From Clostridia bacterium (GTDB lineage: Bacteria; Bacillota; Clostridia; Christensenellales; Aristaeellaceae): a DNA stretch of 51,871 bases. Every line of letters starts with the position of its first letter. The stretch's first letter is position 1. The stretch is from positions 1 to 51,871 of the forward strand of contig JAFWEL010000020.1 of assembly GCA_017512905.1 (NCBI GenBank), read 5' to 3'. Below are positions 1 to 7,189 of the stretch, one piece after another. A model generated the notes under the pieces. The model was not told the origin of the DNA, ran no database searches, and worked only from the letters and a program-made list of their open reading frames with translations. The position numbers were made by a program, and so were the translations under genes.

Positions 1-138
1 GCTCCCTGCCGCAAAAAAGGCCCCGCCCGCGGCGTACACGCCGCCGCGTACGATTAAAGATCGGGGCGCTACCGCCCCCGATACCCCCGGTAAGTTAGCC
101 AAAGGGGAGTTCGTCATCAGCTCAATAAATCAGAATTT
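1..138. repeat. Right part of a palindrome-ended repeat (cut by window edge)
   Basis: This stretch matches 5287-5424 without gaps; by eye about 135 of 138 bases agree. It ends in a terminal inverted repeat at 123-138 related to CGACAAATCAGAATTT. The left part of the element lies outside the window. It contains GC-rich inverted repeats, such as ATCGGGG paired with CCCCCGAT, and no credible gene. It lies just upstream of the promoter of the aromatic amino acid operon, so this operon has copies of the same repeat on both sides. Confidence 0.75.
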
Positions 139-163
139 GTCCCGTTAAAACTTCGCGCACGCA

Positions 164-192
164 TTGACAAACCCCCTCCCCTCGCTTATAAT
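164..192 (+). promoter_or_regulatory. Consensus sigma-A promoter of the aro operon
   Basis: TTGACA at 164-169 and TATAAT at 187-192 are separated by exactly 17 bases, a perfect match to the housekeeping consensus. Transcription should begin near 199, about 35 bases before the leader peptide start. Such a strong promoter fits an operon controlled mainly after initiation, by the terminator downstream. Confidence 0.85.
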
Positions 193-233
193 TTACCCAA
201 CTAAAGCATTAACGTGATCCGGAGGTAACCGCC

Positions 234-290
234 GTGAACCGCAGCGCTTACAGCAATTATTACTTTTACTTTATCGGCACGCGCAGATAA
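234..290 (+). CDS. Aromatic-residue leader peptide of the aro operon
   Basis: This is an 18-codon reading frame, GTG start and TAA stop, encoding MNRSAYSNYYFYFIGTRR. A GGAGG ribosome binding site at 221-225 lies 8 bases before the GTG. The peptide has four Tyr and two Phe, with five aromatic residues in a row (YYFYF). This is the pattern expected of a leader peptide whose slow translation under Tyr/Phe starvation lets polymerase read through a downstream terminator. The terminator follows 40 bases after the stop codon, and the genes beyond make chorismate and prephenate-derived products. No T-box signature was seen in this leader. The function is inferred from composition and position. Confidence 0.8.
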   Translation: MNRSAYSNYYFYFIGTRR

Positions 291-330
291 AGAGCTTTGC
301 TGTATGCGGATTCAAGGGGGAACCCCGAAG

Positions 331-371
331 ACGGCCCTGCAGTAAAACTCGCTGCGGGGCCGTTTCTTTTT
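331..371 (+). terminator. Attenuator terminator of the aro operon
   Basis: A 12-base stem (331-342 with 352-363, one mismatch) encloses a 9-base loop and is followed by a T-rich tract (364-371). It lies between the leader peptide and the first operon genes, so read-through must be regulated for aroB to be transcribed. A small GGGG/CCCC inverted repeat just upstream (about 316-326) could take part in an alternative antiterminator fold; that pairing is not demonstrated here. Confidence 0.8.
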
Positions 372-390
372 ACCTCCGCCGCACGACACC

Positions 391-570
391 GAAAAAAGCA
401 ACCGACCGATCCTTTTGAAGCGGGGCCTGGCCAACACGCTGGAGGAGCTGCTGATGAGCGCCGAGTACATCATGGCCGGCGGCAACAGCAACGTGATCCT
501 CTGCGAGCGGGGCATCCGCACCTTCGAGACCTACACCCGCAACACGCTGGACCTGTCCGCCGTGCCGGTG
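391..570 (+). pseudogene. Relic of DAHP synthase (aroF type), internal fragment only
   Basis: In the frame of 391-570 the translation contains [37 protein letters not shown] and LDLSAVPV. These are conserved core segments of 3-deoxy-7-phosphoheptulonate synthase, the first enzyme of the shikimate pathway. Only about 60 codons of a normally ~340-codon gene remain. The N-terminal part is missing directly after the attenuator hairpin, and homology stops after VPV, where a frame change and a stop at 617-619 follow. The fragment lacks most of the barrel and cannot be active. A likely history is deletion within an ancestral attenuator-aroF-(other gene)-aroB operon. A misassembly would look similar. 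Confidence 0.8.
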
Positions 571-631
571 CCGCGGCGGCTTCACCACCTGCCGCCGCTA
601 TATGGAAATCAATCTGTAAGGGGGAATTCAC

Positions 632-1696
632 ATGCGCAGTATCCGCGTCAACGCCTCGACCGACTACGACGTGCTGATCGGCGAGGGGCTGATCGACAAG
701 GCCGGCGAATTGACAAAGAAGGTCGTCAGGCCCTGCAAGTGCCTGATTGTCACCGACGACACCGTGGACGAGCTTTACGGCGACCGGGTGCAGATCAGCT
801 TCAGCTACGCGGGCTTCGACGTGACCCGCTTCGCCTTTCCCGCCGGGGAGGCCAGCAAGAACCTGTCCACGCTGTCCGACATCCTCGACGCCCTGGGCGC
901 GGCGGGAATGAGCCGCAGCGACCTGATCGTGGCGCTGGGCGGCGGCGTGGTGGGCGACATTGCCGGCTTCGCCGCGGCCATCTACACCCGGGGCATCCGC
1001 TTTGCGCAGATCCCCACCACGCTGCTGGCGGCGGTGGATTCCTCGGTGGGCGGCAAGACCGCCATCGACATGCCCTTCGGCAAGAACATGGTGGGCGCGT
1101 TCCACCAGCCCGTGAGGGTGATCACCGACACCGACGTGCTGCGGGACCTGCCCGCCCTCCAGCTGTCCAACGGCGCGGCGGAGGCGATCAAATGCGGCGT
1201 GCTGAACGACCCGGAGCTGTTCGCGCTGCTGGAAACGGGCGACTGGCTGGACAGGATCGACGAGGTGGTCGAGCGCTGCGCGGCCTACAAGCGAGACGTG
1301 GTGGCCGGGGACGAGTTCGACACCGGCAACCGGGCCTTCCTGAACCTGGGCCACACCTTCGGCCACGCCATCGAGCACCTGTCCCACTTCGCCCTGCTCC
1401 ACGGCCAGGCGGTGGCCGTCGGCACGGTGATGGCCGCCTCGGCGGCGGGTTGCCCCGGGGAGATGATCGAAAGGCTGGCCGAATGCATGAAAAAGAACGG
1501 CCTGCCGGTGCGCTGCGATTACCCGGTTCCCGAGCTGGCCCGTGCCGCCCTGTCCGACAAGAAGCGCGCCGGCGGCACGATCACGCTGGTGCTGCCGGAG
1601 GCCATCGGCAAATGTCATCTGGAAAAAGTCCCCGTCAAGGACCTTCCCGCCTGGTTTGAGCGGGCCCTCGCCGCGCAGGAGGCGCTGAAGCTGTGA
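632..1696 (+). CDS. aroB: 3-dehydroquinate synthase
   Basis: AroB converts DAHP to 3-dehydroquinate, the second step of the shikimate pathway, using NAD and a divalent metal. The 354-residue product has family length. The nucleotide-binding segment [11 protein letters not shown] lies near residues 103-113, followed by [11 protein letters not shown]. Probable metal ligands are E184 ([10 protein letters not shown]), H241 ([12 protein letters not shown]) and H257 (LHGQA). The ATG at 632 follows a GGGGGA ribosome binding site. The stop codon overlaps the GTG start of aroA, indicating translational coupling. The gene for the preceding enzyme is reduced to a relic just upstream, so DAHP must come from a synthase encoded elsewhere. 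Confidence 0.97.
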   Translation: MRSIRVNASTDYDVLIGEGLIDKAGELTKKVVRPCKCLIVTDDTVDELYGDRVQISFSYAGFDVTRFAFPAGEASKNLSTLSDILDALGAAGMSRSDLIVALGGGVVGDIAGFAAAIYTRGIRFAQIPTTLLAAVDSSVGGKTAIDMPFGKNMVGAFHQPVRVITDTDVLRDLPALQLSNGAAEAIKCGVLNDPELFALLETGDWLDRIDEVVERCAAYKRDVVAGDEFDTGNRAFLNLGHTFGHAIEHLSHFALLHGQAVAVGTVMAASAAGCPGEMIERLAECMKKNGLPVRCDYPVPELARAALSDKKRAGGTITLVLPEAIGKCHLEKVPVKDLPAWFERALAAQEALKL

Positions 1697-2910
1697 ATAT
1701 CGTCATCACCCCCGGAGCGCTGTCGGGCGCGGTCCGCGTCCCCGCCTCCAAGTCCGCCGCCCACCGGCTGCTGATCTGCGCCGCGCTGGCGGACGGACCC
1801 ACCCGCATCGCCATCAGCGCCCTGAACCGGGACATCGAGGCCACCGCGGACTGCCTGCGGGCATTGGGCGCGGGCATCAAGGCCACCGCCGGCGGACTGG
1901 CCGTCTCCCCCATCGCCGGCATCCCGGACAATCCCCTGCTGGACTGCGGCGAGAGCGGCTCCACGCTGCGCTTCCTGCTGCCGGTGGCCGCCGCGCTGGG
2001 CGCGGGAATCACCTTCACCGGCCGCGGAAGGCTGCCCCAGCGGCCCAACGCGCCGCTGGTCGAAGCGCTGCGAAAGCACGGCGCGAAGATCGACAACGAC
2101 CTGCTGCCCATGGCGGTGTCCGGTCCCCTCGCCGGGGGACGGTGGACGCTGCCGGGGGACGTGTCCAGCCAGTACGTCACCGGGCTGCTGTTCGCGCTGC
2201 CCCTGCTGGCCGATGACAGCGAGATCGGGCTGACCACGCCGCTGGCCTCGGCGGCCTATGTGGACATGACCCTCCAGGCCCTCCGGCAGTTCGGCATAAC
2301 CGTCGGGCCCACGGCCTCAGGCTGGCGGGTTCCCGGCAACCAGCGCTATCACACCCCCGGCGAGGCCGCGGTGGAGGGCGACTGGTCGGCGGCGGCCTTC
2401 TGGCTGGCGGCCAACGCCCTGGGGGCGGATATCGCCGTCAAAGGGGTGGACGAAGACAGCGTCCAGGGGGACCGGGCTGTCGCCGACCTGTTGGGAAGGC
2501 CGTCCATCGACGCCACCCATGTGCCGGACCTGGTGCCGGCCCTGGCGGTGGCGGCGGCGAACCTGCCCCAGAGGACGGTCATCACCGGGGCGGCGCGGTT
2601 GCGGCTGAAGGAGAGCGACCGCTTGCAGACCGTGGCGGACCTGCTCTCGGCGCTGGGCCACGGGGTGACGGTCACTGAGGACGGCCTGGTCATCGACGGC
2701 GGCAGGCCAAAACCCTGCGACGCGCCCGTCCGCACCGTGGACGGGGCCAACGACCACCGCATCGTGATGGCCGCCGCCGTGGCCGCCGCCTGTGCCGACC
2801 GCCCCGTGCGCATATTGGGCGCGCAGGCGGTGGAGAAGTCCTACCCCGACTTTTTCCGCGACTTCATCAAACTGGGAGGGAACGCGCATGTCGAACACGC
2901 TGGGGGATAA
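1693..2910 (+). CDS. aroA: 3-phosphoshikimate 1-carboxyvinyltransferase (EPSP synthase)
   Basis: EPSP synthase transfers enolpyruvate from phosphoenolpyruvate to shikimate 3-phosphate. The 405-residue product begins with the substrate-binding segment VPASKSAAHR and carries the phosphoenolpyruvate-loop variant CGESGSTLRF near residue 84. It also has LPQRPNAPL and the late signature RLKESDR, all typical of the family. The start is the GTG at 1693, whose GTGA overlaps the aroB stop. The end overlaps aroC by 23 bases. The protein is slightly shorter than the usual ~425 residues, but no motif is missing. Confidence 0.96.
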   Translation: MNIVITPGALSGAVRVPASKSAAHRLLICAALADGPTRIAISALNRDIEATADCLRALGAGIKATAGGLAVSPIAGIPDNPLLDCGESGSTLRFLLPVAAALGAGITFTGRGRLPQRPNAPLVEALRKHGAKIDNDLLPMAVSGPLAGGRWTLPGDVSSQYVTGLLFALPLLADDSEIGLTTPLASAAYVDMTLQALRQFGITVGPTASGWRVPGNQRYHTPGEAAVEGDWSAAAFWLAANALGADIAVKGVDEDSVQGDRAVADLLGRPSIDATHVPDLVPALAVAAANLPQRTVITGAARLRLKESDRLQTVADLLSALGHGVTVTEDGLVIDGGRPKPCDAPVRTVDGANDHRIVMAAAVAAACADRPVRILGAQAVEKSYPDFFRDFIKLGGNAHVEHAGG

Positions 2911-3964
2911 ATACCGGGTGCAGGTCTTCGGCCAGAGCCATTCGCCGATGATCGGCGCGGTGATCGAGGGGATCCCCGCCGGGGTCCTGCCGGACATGGA
3001 TTTCATCAACGCCTTCATGGCCCGCCGCGCCCCCGGCGGCGCGCTGTCCACCGCCCGGCGGGAAGCGGACGCGCCCCGGATCGTCTCCGGGCTGAACGAA
3101 AAGGGCGCGACCTGCGGCGCGCCGCTGTGCGTCCTCATTCAGAACACCGACGCCCGCAGCCGGGATTACGACAACCTGCGGGACGTGCCCCGGCCCGGAC
3201 ACGCCGATTACACCGCCGCGGTGAAGTTCTCCGGCCACAACGACATCCGGGGCGGGGGCCAGTTCTCCGGCCGCCTGACCGCGCCGCTGTGCTTCGCCGG
3301 GGCACTGGCGATGCAGCTGCTCCGGGAGAAGGGCGTACAGGTCCGCGCCCGAGTGCACAGCGTGGCGGGCATCGGGGATGCCTCCGTCGACCTGGCCCGG
3401 CCCCCGATGGACGGGCTGTGCGAAGGCCCGCTGCCCTGCGTGGACGCCGGTGCCGCCCGCAGGATGGCAGAAGCCATCGAGGCCGCGCGAGCCGACGGGG
3501 ATTCCGTGGGCGGCGTGGTGGAGTGCTGGGCCACAGGACTGCCCGCGGGGCTGGGCGATCCGATGTTCGACGGCGTGGAGAACCGCGTCGCCAGGGCGCT
3601 GTTCGGCATTCCCGCCGTGCGCGGGGTGGAATTCGGCCTGGGCTTCGCCGCCGCGGGCATGAGGGGCAGCGAACACAACGACCCCTTCCGCGCCGTGGAC
3701 GGCAGGATCGTCACCGACGGCAACAACCACGGCGGGGCCCTGGGCGGCATCACCAGCGGCATGCCCCTGGTGGTCCGCGCCGCCTTCAAGCCCACCCCGT
3801 CCATCGCCCGCCAGCAGCCCTCCGTGTCCCTGCGCCGCGGCGAAAACGCCCCCCTGGTCATCCAGGGTCGCCACGATCCCTGCATCGTCCCCCGGGCCGT
3901 ACCCGTAGTCGAGGCGGCAGTGGCGTGCGTGGTGTGGGATATGATTTTGGGGGATCAATTCTGA
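2888..3964 (+). CDS. aroC: Chorismate synthase
   Basis: Chorismate synthase makes chorismate from EPSP using reduced FMN. The 358-residue product starts at the ATG at 2888, after GGGAGGG at the proper distance and inside the end of aroA. Family signatures include FGQSHSP near the N terminus, GHADYTAAVKFSGHNDIRGGG in the middle, GNNHGGALGGITSGMP and the late KPTPSI. No separate flavin reductase is present nearby. The stop codon lies within a 14-base-stem palindrome (3959-3989) belonging to the repeat family described elsewhere in this window. Confidence 0.97.
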   Translation: MSNTLGDKYRVQVFGQSHSPMIGAVIEGIPAGVLPDMDFINAFMARRAPGGALSTARREADAPRIVSGLNEKGATCGAPLCVLIQNTDARSRDYDNLRDVPRPGHADYTAAVKFSGHNDIRGGGQFSGRLTAPLCFAGALAMQLLREKGVQVRARVHSVAGIGDASVDLARPPMDGLCEGPLPCVDAGAARRMAEAIEAARADGDSVGGVVECWATGLPAGLGDPMFDGVENRVARALFGIPAVRGVEFGLGFAAAGMRGSEHNDPFRAVDGRIVTDGNNHGGALGGITSGMPLVVRAAFKPTPSIARQQPSVSLRRGENAPLVIQGRHDPCIVPRAVPVVEAAVACVVWDMILGDQF

Positions 3965-3989
3965 TTTGTCGCGCTGCGACAAATCAGAA
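3959..3989. repeat. Minimal palindromic repeat between aroC and pheA
   Basis: TTCTGATTTGTCGC (3959-3972) and its perfect reverse complement (3976-3989) are separated by three bases. The arms equal the ends of the longer elements at 5145-5424 and 11543-11583. It overlaps the aroC stop codon and ends one base before the AGGAGG ribosome binding site of pheA. In RNA it would form a hairpin that could affect pheA translation or message stability. Confidence 0.85.
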
Positions 3990-4003
3990 CAGGAGGTTCA
4001 TAT

Positions 4004-5146
4004 ATGGAATTAAACGATATTCGCAAAAACATCGACGCCATCGACGACGAGCTGGTCCGGCTGTTCGCCAAACGCATGGAATGCTCGAAGGCGGTGGCCC
4101 TGGCCAAGCAGCAGACCGGCAAGCCCATACGGGACCACGCCCGGGAGCGGGCCATCGTGAACCGGCTGACCGCCGCTGCGGGGGATGAATGCGCCCCCTA
4201 CGTCAAATCCCTCTACGCGCAGATCTTCGACCTGAGCCGCAGCTACCAGTCCTCATTGTGGGACCGCCAGAGTCCGCTGATCGACGAAATCGCCGCCGCC
4301 ATCGCCAGCACCGGGGGCAAGCGGCTGCCCGAGCACGCCCTGGTGGCCTGCCAGGGCACCGAGGGCGCCTACGGCCAGCAGGCCTGCGAGCGGCTGTTCC
4401 CCTACCCCGACATACTCTACTTCGACCACTTCGACGGCGTGTTCAACGCGGTGGAGAAGGGCATGTGCCAGTACGGCATACTGCCCATCGAGAACAGCAC
4501 CGCCGGGTCGGTCACCCAGGTGTACGACCTGATGGAGCGCCACCGCTTCCACATCGTCGGGGCCCACAGGCTGCGCATCGACCACCGGCTGATGCGCAAA
4601 AACGCCCATTCCACCACGCCCATCACCGAGGTGGTCTCCCACGAGCAGGCCCTGCGCCAGTGCTCCCACTTCCTGTCGGCCCACCCGGAAATCAAGGCCA
4701 CGGTGATGGAGAACACCGCCGTCGCCGCCCAGTTCGTGGCCCAAAGCGACCGGGACGACCTGGCCGTCATCGCGTCGAAGGCCTGCGCCGAGCTGTACGG
4801 CCTGGCCGTGGTCCGGGACGACATCAGCGATTCCGCGAACAACTACACCCGCTTCATTTGCATCTCCCGCAGGCTGGAGATCTATCCCCAGGCGCGGAAG
4901 ATTTCGCTGATGCTGAGCCTGGCCCACGAGCCCGGGGCTCTGAATGCCGTGGTCTCGCGCCTGGCCATCGCCGGGATCAACCTGCTGAAGCTGGAGAGCC
5001 GCCCGATGCCGGGCAGGGAATTCGAGTTCCGCTTCTTCTTCGACATGACCGCCTCGGTGGCCGACCCCGACATCCTGCGCCTGATGGGCGAGCTGGAGGC
5101 CCACTGCGACCGGTTTACGTTCCTGGGGTGCTATGATGAGCAGTAA
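4004..5146 (+). CDS. pheA: Bifunctional chorismate mutase / prephenate dehydratase (P-protein)
   Basis: The 380-residue protein carries three parts in order. An AroQ-type chorismate mutase (about 1-85) is followed by prephenate dehydratase (about 108-290, with GTEGAYGQQA, IENSTAGSV and NNYTRFICIS). An ACT domain (about 298-375) carries the LESRP segment typical of phenylalanine feedback sites. It converts chorismate through prephenate to phenylpyruvate, the phenylalanine precursor. The ATG at 4004 follows AGGAGG at 3991-3996. It is the last gene of the aro operon; no tyrA, aroE, aroD or aroK lies in the window. The TAA stop falls in the first bases of the repeat element that follows. Confidence 0.96.
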   Translation: MELNDIRKNIDAIDDELVRLFAKRMECSKAVALAKQQTGKPIRDHARERAIVNRLTAAAGDECAPYVKSLYAQIFDLSRSYQSSLWDRQSPLIDEIAAAIASTGGKRLPEHALVACQGTEGAYGQQACERLFPYPDILYFDHFDGVFNAVEKGMCQYGILPIENSTAGSVTQVYDLMERHRFHIVGAHRLRIDHRLMRKNAHSTTPITEVVSHEQALRQCSHFLSAHPEIKATVMENTAVAAQFVAQSDRDDLAVIASKACAELYGLAVVRDDISDSANNYTRFICISRRLEIYPQARKISLMLSLAHEPGALNAVVSRLAIAGINLLKLESRPMPGREFEFRFFFDMTASVADPDILRLMGELEAHCDRFTFLGCYDEQ

Positions 5147-5424
5147 ATTCTGATTTATCGCGGGCTTGCGCCCGTTTGAAGGGGGACAGGTCCCCCTTCA
5201 ATACATTCTCCTCAGATTTGCCTGAAATCGCAGGCGATTTCCGGGCGGCAAATCTGCAAGGAAGCCTTTTTTGCTCTGGTCGACAGGCTCCCTGCCGCAA
5301 AAAAGGCCCCGCCCGCGGCGTACACGCCGCCGCGTACGATTAAAGATCGGGGTGCTACCGCCCCCGATACCCCCGGTAAGTTAGCCAAAGGGGAGTTCGT
5401 CATCAGCTCGACAAATCAGAATTT
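5145..5424. repeat. Full palindrome-ended repeat (MITE-like), about 280 bp
   Basis: The element is bounded by 16-base terminal inverted repeats, AAATTCTGATTTATCG at 5145-5160 and CGACAAATCAGAATTT at 5409-5424, with one mismatch. Its interior contains several hairpins, for example GAAGGGGGAC with GTCCCCCTTC near 5178-5199 and a GGGG/CCCC pair near 5345-5367, and encodes no credible protein. Its right half is duplicated at 1-138. With no transposase, defined ends and repeated copies, it resembles a miniature inverted-repeat element. No clear target-site duplication was identified. Confidence 0.75.
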
Positions 5425-5442
5425 TCCGTGCAGCGGCGCACT

Positions 5443-5475
5443 AAAAAACGGGCGAAGCCTTTCGGCTTCGCCCGT
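5443..5475 (-). terminator. Terminator of the GH112/ABC transporter operon
   Basis: A perfect 12-base stem, ACGGGCGAAGCC (5448-5459) with GGCTTCGCCCGT (5464-5475), has a four-base loop. On the minus strand it is followed by a run of T residues (complement of 5443-5448). It lies 25 bases beyond the solute-binding protein stop codon and closes that operon. Confidence 0.9.
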
Positions 5476-5499
5476 TGTCGTCCTGTCGTAGCGGAGAAA

Positions 5500-7137
5500 T
5501 TACGGCAGCTCCGGCAGGTGGGTGGTGTTGCCCGCTTCGTAGGCTTCCAGGCGTTCGTCCATGATCTCCTGGTAGCCGGCGTCCAGGAATTCCTGGCTGT
5601 ACTGGGCGAACAGCTCGTCGAACTCTTCGGGCGCGCACTTGATCAGCTTGGCGTAGTATTCCTGCCACAGGCTCAGCAGCGCCGCGCTGTATTCGGATTC
5701 GCTCTCGATGGCCACGGCGAACACCGGGTCGGAGTAGGCCTTGCCCTCGTCGGCCAGGGCCTTGAGCGCGTAGTAGTTGTCGATCAGCGCCTGGGTGAAG
5801 TCCTGGGGCAGGCCCGCGGGGCTCATCTGGGCGATGGTCTGCTCGATGGTGCCGATCTTCTTGGAGGCGTGCACCAGGCAGGTCATGTCGATGTTGTTGT
5901 TGTGGTTGAGCATGTGCTCGCCGGTGTACTCCAGCATCACGGGCAGGCCGTTCTCATCCAGCTCGTAGGTCTCGCCCTCGATGCCGTTCTCCAGCACGAA
6001 CAGGTTTTCGGGCTGGATCATCCACTCCATCAGCATCCAGGCGGCCTTCAGCTGGTCCTCGGTGGCCAGGGAGGAGAAGCCCACGATCATGCCGAAGGGG
6101 TTGTCGGCGCGGATGCAGCCGGTGTTCACGCCCTCCTCCACGGCGGCCAGGGGGCTCTCGATGGCCAGCTCGGCGTCGGGATTGTTCTCGTAGAAGGCCT
6201 CCAGCCAAGCCATGTTGGTGCCGATATAGCCGCCGTAGCGATAGGTCTTGCCGTTGACGAAGTCGGTCTGCAGGATGTCGGTGGAAGCACCCTGGCTGTT
6301 CTTCTCCAGGTCGAACTCGCTGGAATACCAGCCCATGTTGTACTCGTCGTTGAAGCGCTTCATCATCCGCTCGGTGGGATACCAGGGGAAGCCGGGAGTG
6401 CCCAGGGAGGAGTGCATCGCCCACTCGGCCTCGTCCACGGGGAAATCGCGGAAGCCGAAGTTCTGGATGTAGGCCGCGGTGGGAATGCCCAGGCCGAGGG
6501 GATATTCGCACAGGCCGGCCTCGATCATCTTGTTCATGGCGTCCTTGTGCTCCTCGTAGTTCTGGGGCACGTGGTCATAGCCCACCTGGCGCAGCCAGTC
6601 CATGCGCACGAAGTTGGCATAGGCGAAGGTGGTGTTGTAGTAGGGGCGCTCGGTGAGCACGAAGTAGGTCTCGCCGTTGATATCGGTGTAGCTCAGCTGG
6701 TTGTTGTCCACCATGGCCTGGTAGAAGGTCGGCGCCACTTTGGCGAATTCCTCGAGGTCGATGGTGGTCATAGCGCCGTCGTTGGCCCACTGGGCCACCT
6801 TCGGATAGTCATACTCCATCAGGATGGTGGGGGTATCGTCGGCGGCGATCAGCAGGGAATACTTGGTCATGACGTCGCCGCGGGGAATGGCCACATACTG
6901 CACGTCGATGTTGTACTTGTCGCCGAAGTTCTCCTGCACCCACTTCGTCCAGTAGTTGTCGTCCACGGCGGGGAAGCCTTCCTTGGAGCGGTCATACACG
7001 GGCACGGTGATCTTCACCCGCTCGGCAAAGGGCTCCCAGGATGCCATGCCAGCGGCTTCCTCGGCGGAAGCGGCACTGACGACGCCCAGGCTCAGCACGA
7101 GGGCAAGGGTCAGAAGAAGAGAGACAAATTTCTTCAT
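5500..7137 (-). CDS. Sugar ABC transporter solute-binding protein (LplA/YtcQ-like)
   Basis: This 545-residue extracytoplasmic binding protein should deliver an oligosaccharide to the two permeases encoded just upstream. It has an N-terminal signal peptide (MKKFVSLLLTLALVLSLG... with probable cleavage after ASA near residue 25) and lacks the lipobox cysteine usual for such proteins in single-membrane Firmicutes. Length and permease partners fit the large LplA/YtcQ/YesO class used in Bacillus for rhamnogalacturonan-derived sugars. It is the last gene of its operon, with a ribosome binding site AAGGAGG before the ATG and a strong terminator after it. The exact ligand cannot be read from sequence; the GH112 and GH105 neighbours suggest galactosyl-rhamnose or unsaturated oligosaccharides. 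Confidence 0.88.
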   Translation of the reverse strand: MKKFVSLLLTLALVLSLGVVSAASAEEAAGMASWEPFAERVKITVPVYDRSKEGFPAVDDNYWTKWVQENFGDKYNIDVQYVAIPRGDVMTKYSLLIAADDTPTILMEYDYPKVAQWANDGAMTTIDLEEFAKVAPTFYQAMVDNNQLSYTDINGETYFVLTERPYYNTTFAYANFVRMDWLRQVGYDHVPQNYEEHKDAMNKMIEAGLCEYPLGLGIPTAAYIQNFGFRDFPVDEAEWAMHSSLGTPGFPWYPTERMMKRFNDEYNMGWYSSEFDLEKNSQGASTDILQTDFVNGKTYRYGGYIGTNMAWLEAFYENNPDAELAIESPLAAVEEGVNTGCIRADNPFGMIVGFSSLATEDQLKAAWMLMEWMIQPENLFVLENGIEGETYELDENGLPVMLEYTGEHMLNHNNNIDMTCLVHASKKIGTIEQTIAQMSPAGLPQDFTQALIDNYYALKALADEGKAYSDPVFAVAIESESEYSAALLSLWQEYYAKLIKCAPEEFDELFAQYSQEFLDAGYQEIMDERLEAYEAGNTTHLPELP

Positions 7138-7189
7138 GGGGTTACCTCCTTCTCTATTTTCGGGGCATACGCCCTGAATAACGGATCGA

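Noticed and set aside
164..400. A T-box riboswitch in the aro leader
   Set aside because: I looked for the T-box core and the specifier-loop layout and saw neither; the leader peptide and plain terminator explain the region better.
3127..5136. Long Arg-rich frames overlapping aroC and pheA
   Set aside because: They are out-of-frame readings of conserved genes with extreme Arg/Pro content and no start signals.
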